Below are positions 14,330 through 14,719 of a stretch of DNA of 14,719 nucleotides, one piece after another. Source of the stretch: JBDNBY01 sp039767595 (GTDB lineage Bacteria > Pseudomonadota > Alphaproteobacteria > Rhodobacterales > Rhodobacteraceae); contig JBDNBY010000044.1 in assembly GCA_039767595.1 (NCBI GenBank), forward strand, positions 1 through 14,719, read 5' to 3'. The position numbers and the translations under genes were made by a program. The notes beneath the pieces are model-generated. The model did no database searches, was not told where the DNA came from, and was given only the letters and a program-made list of their open reading frames with translations. Numbering within the stretch: position 1 is the first letter of the stretch; every line of letters begins with the position of its first letter.

Positions 14330-14719
14330 ATGCGTCACGCTTTTACACTGTTGATTTCTTTGTGCCTCACTTTGGCGTTTGCCCTAGGTCAGTCCGGTCG
14401 CGCCAACGCGCAAGACGCCTATTTCGTGCGGTTCCAAGCGGAACCCTCCGCAGATGAGGCCATCACCGAAGCGCGCCGCTATGCGCAAACCCTCTCGGAT
14501 GTGACGGTGTACGAGCTAACAGGCGGATGGTACGCGCTGGCGCTTGGCCCTTATTCGCAGCCATTTGCCGAGCTCACTGCGCAATCCTTGGCGCTCTCTG
14601 GTGCGATCCCCCAAGATAGCTTCATCGCCTCAACGTCCGATTTAGGCGCACAGATTTGGCCCACCGCAACGCAAAATGCGACGCAAAGCACAGGGCAAAA
14701 TGCAGCCCAAAGCACAGCC
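14330..14719 (+). CDS. Secreted protein with SPOR-like N-terminal domain, 3' end beyond window
   Basis: The frame opens with ATG 14330 (AAGG 6 nt upstream) and runs to the window edge, 130 codons. Residues 1-27, opening MRHAFTLLISLCLTLAFALG, are a signal peptide with likely cleavage near NA/QDA. Residues 28-100 (AYFVRFQAEPSADEAITEAR, TVYELTGGWYALALGPYSQ, SGAIPQDSFIAS) have the beta-alpha-beta pattern of a SPOR-type domain, which in other proteins binds denuded septal peptidoglycan. Residues 109-130 are a Gln/Ala/Thr/Ser linker made of an octapeptide repeat. From memory, Rhodobacteraceae have a protein of this kind near glyQ carrying a C-terminal trypsin-like protease or peptidoglycan-binding domain; that part would lie outside the window and cannot be confirmed. 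It is the only plus-strand gene seen. Confidence 0.82.
   Translation, partial: MRHAFTLLISLCLTLAFALGQSGRANAQDAYFVRFQAEPSADEAITEARRYAQTLSDVTVYELTGGWYALALGPYSQPFAELTAQSLALSGAIPQDSFIASTSDLGAQIWPTATQNATQSTGQNAAQSTA
14672..14719 (+). repeat. 24-nt tandem repeat, at least two copies, inside the SPOR-protein gene
   Basis: Unit 1 (14672-14695) and unit 2 (14696-14719) are both 24 nt, begin CAAAATGC and share CAAAGCACAG; 20 of 24 positions match. They encode QNATQSTG and QNAAQSTA in frame. The window ends exactly at the end of unit 2, so more copies may follow. It looks like a flexible low-complexity linker that expanded by duplication. Confidence 0.8.

Noticed and set aside
1..14719. CRISPR arrays, insertion sequences, tRNA genes, prophage or toxin-antitoxin modules
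   Set aside because: No regularly spaced repeats, transposase motifs, cloverleaf-like sequences or characteristic small gene pairs were seen on either strand.

Overview
The window looks like chromosome from a Rhodobacteraceae-type alphaproteobacterium (roseobacter group or close kin) of moderate GC content. The signs are the family forms of FolB and FolP, glyQ and glyS separated by a small DUF6446-like membrane protein, a PEP-utilising dikinase-like gene beside glyS, a cysteine-free L33 and an A-type RNase P RNA. This taxonomic call rests on gene content and remembered protein style, not on a database search. Almost everything lies on the minus strand. I see no mobile element, CRISPR array, tRNA or rRNA.

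Reading the minus strand in its own direction (high to low coordinates): glyQ (13203-14135), a DUF6446-like membrane-anchored protein (12673-13206) and glyS (10612-12672) form a tightly coupled operon for glycyl-tRNA synthetase. Next is a PEP-utilising, pyruvate phosphate dikinase-like enzyme (7926-10469) whose phosphotransfer and PEP/pyruvate domains are intact but whose ATP-binding domain is degenerate. It ends at a clear intrinsic terminator (7892-7915). A secreted SleB-type cell wall hydrolase (7158-7787) follows. Then comes folB - folP - glmM (3757-7066), two folate-biosynthesis steps followed by the UDP-GlcNAc precursor enzyme. After that is an unrecognised 489-residue protein (2185-3654).

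The RNase P RNA gene rnpB occupies about 1757-2108, followed by rpmG (1415-1582) with its own terminator. The left end holds a divergent HisA-like TIM barrel (558-1301) whose stop codon overlaps the start of a ceramidase-like (CREST superfamily) membrane protein cut by the window edge. At the right end, divergent from glyQ, a plus-strand secreted protein with a SPOR-like domain (14330 onward) runs out of the window inside a 24-nt tandem repeat.

Most of the window is conserved housekeeping sequence and I see no convincing defence or mobile system. The items most worth a second look are the HisA paralogue coupled to the ceramidase-like gene, the dikinase with altered ATP-site residues, the unknown 489-residue protein, the FolB C-terminal extension, the palindrome before folB, and structural details of rnpB.
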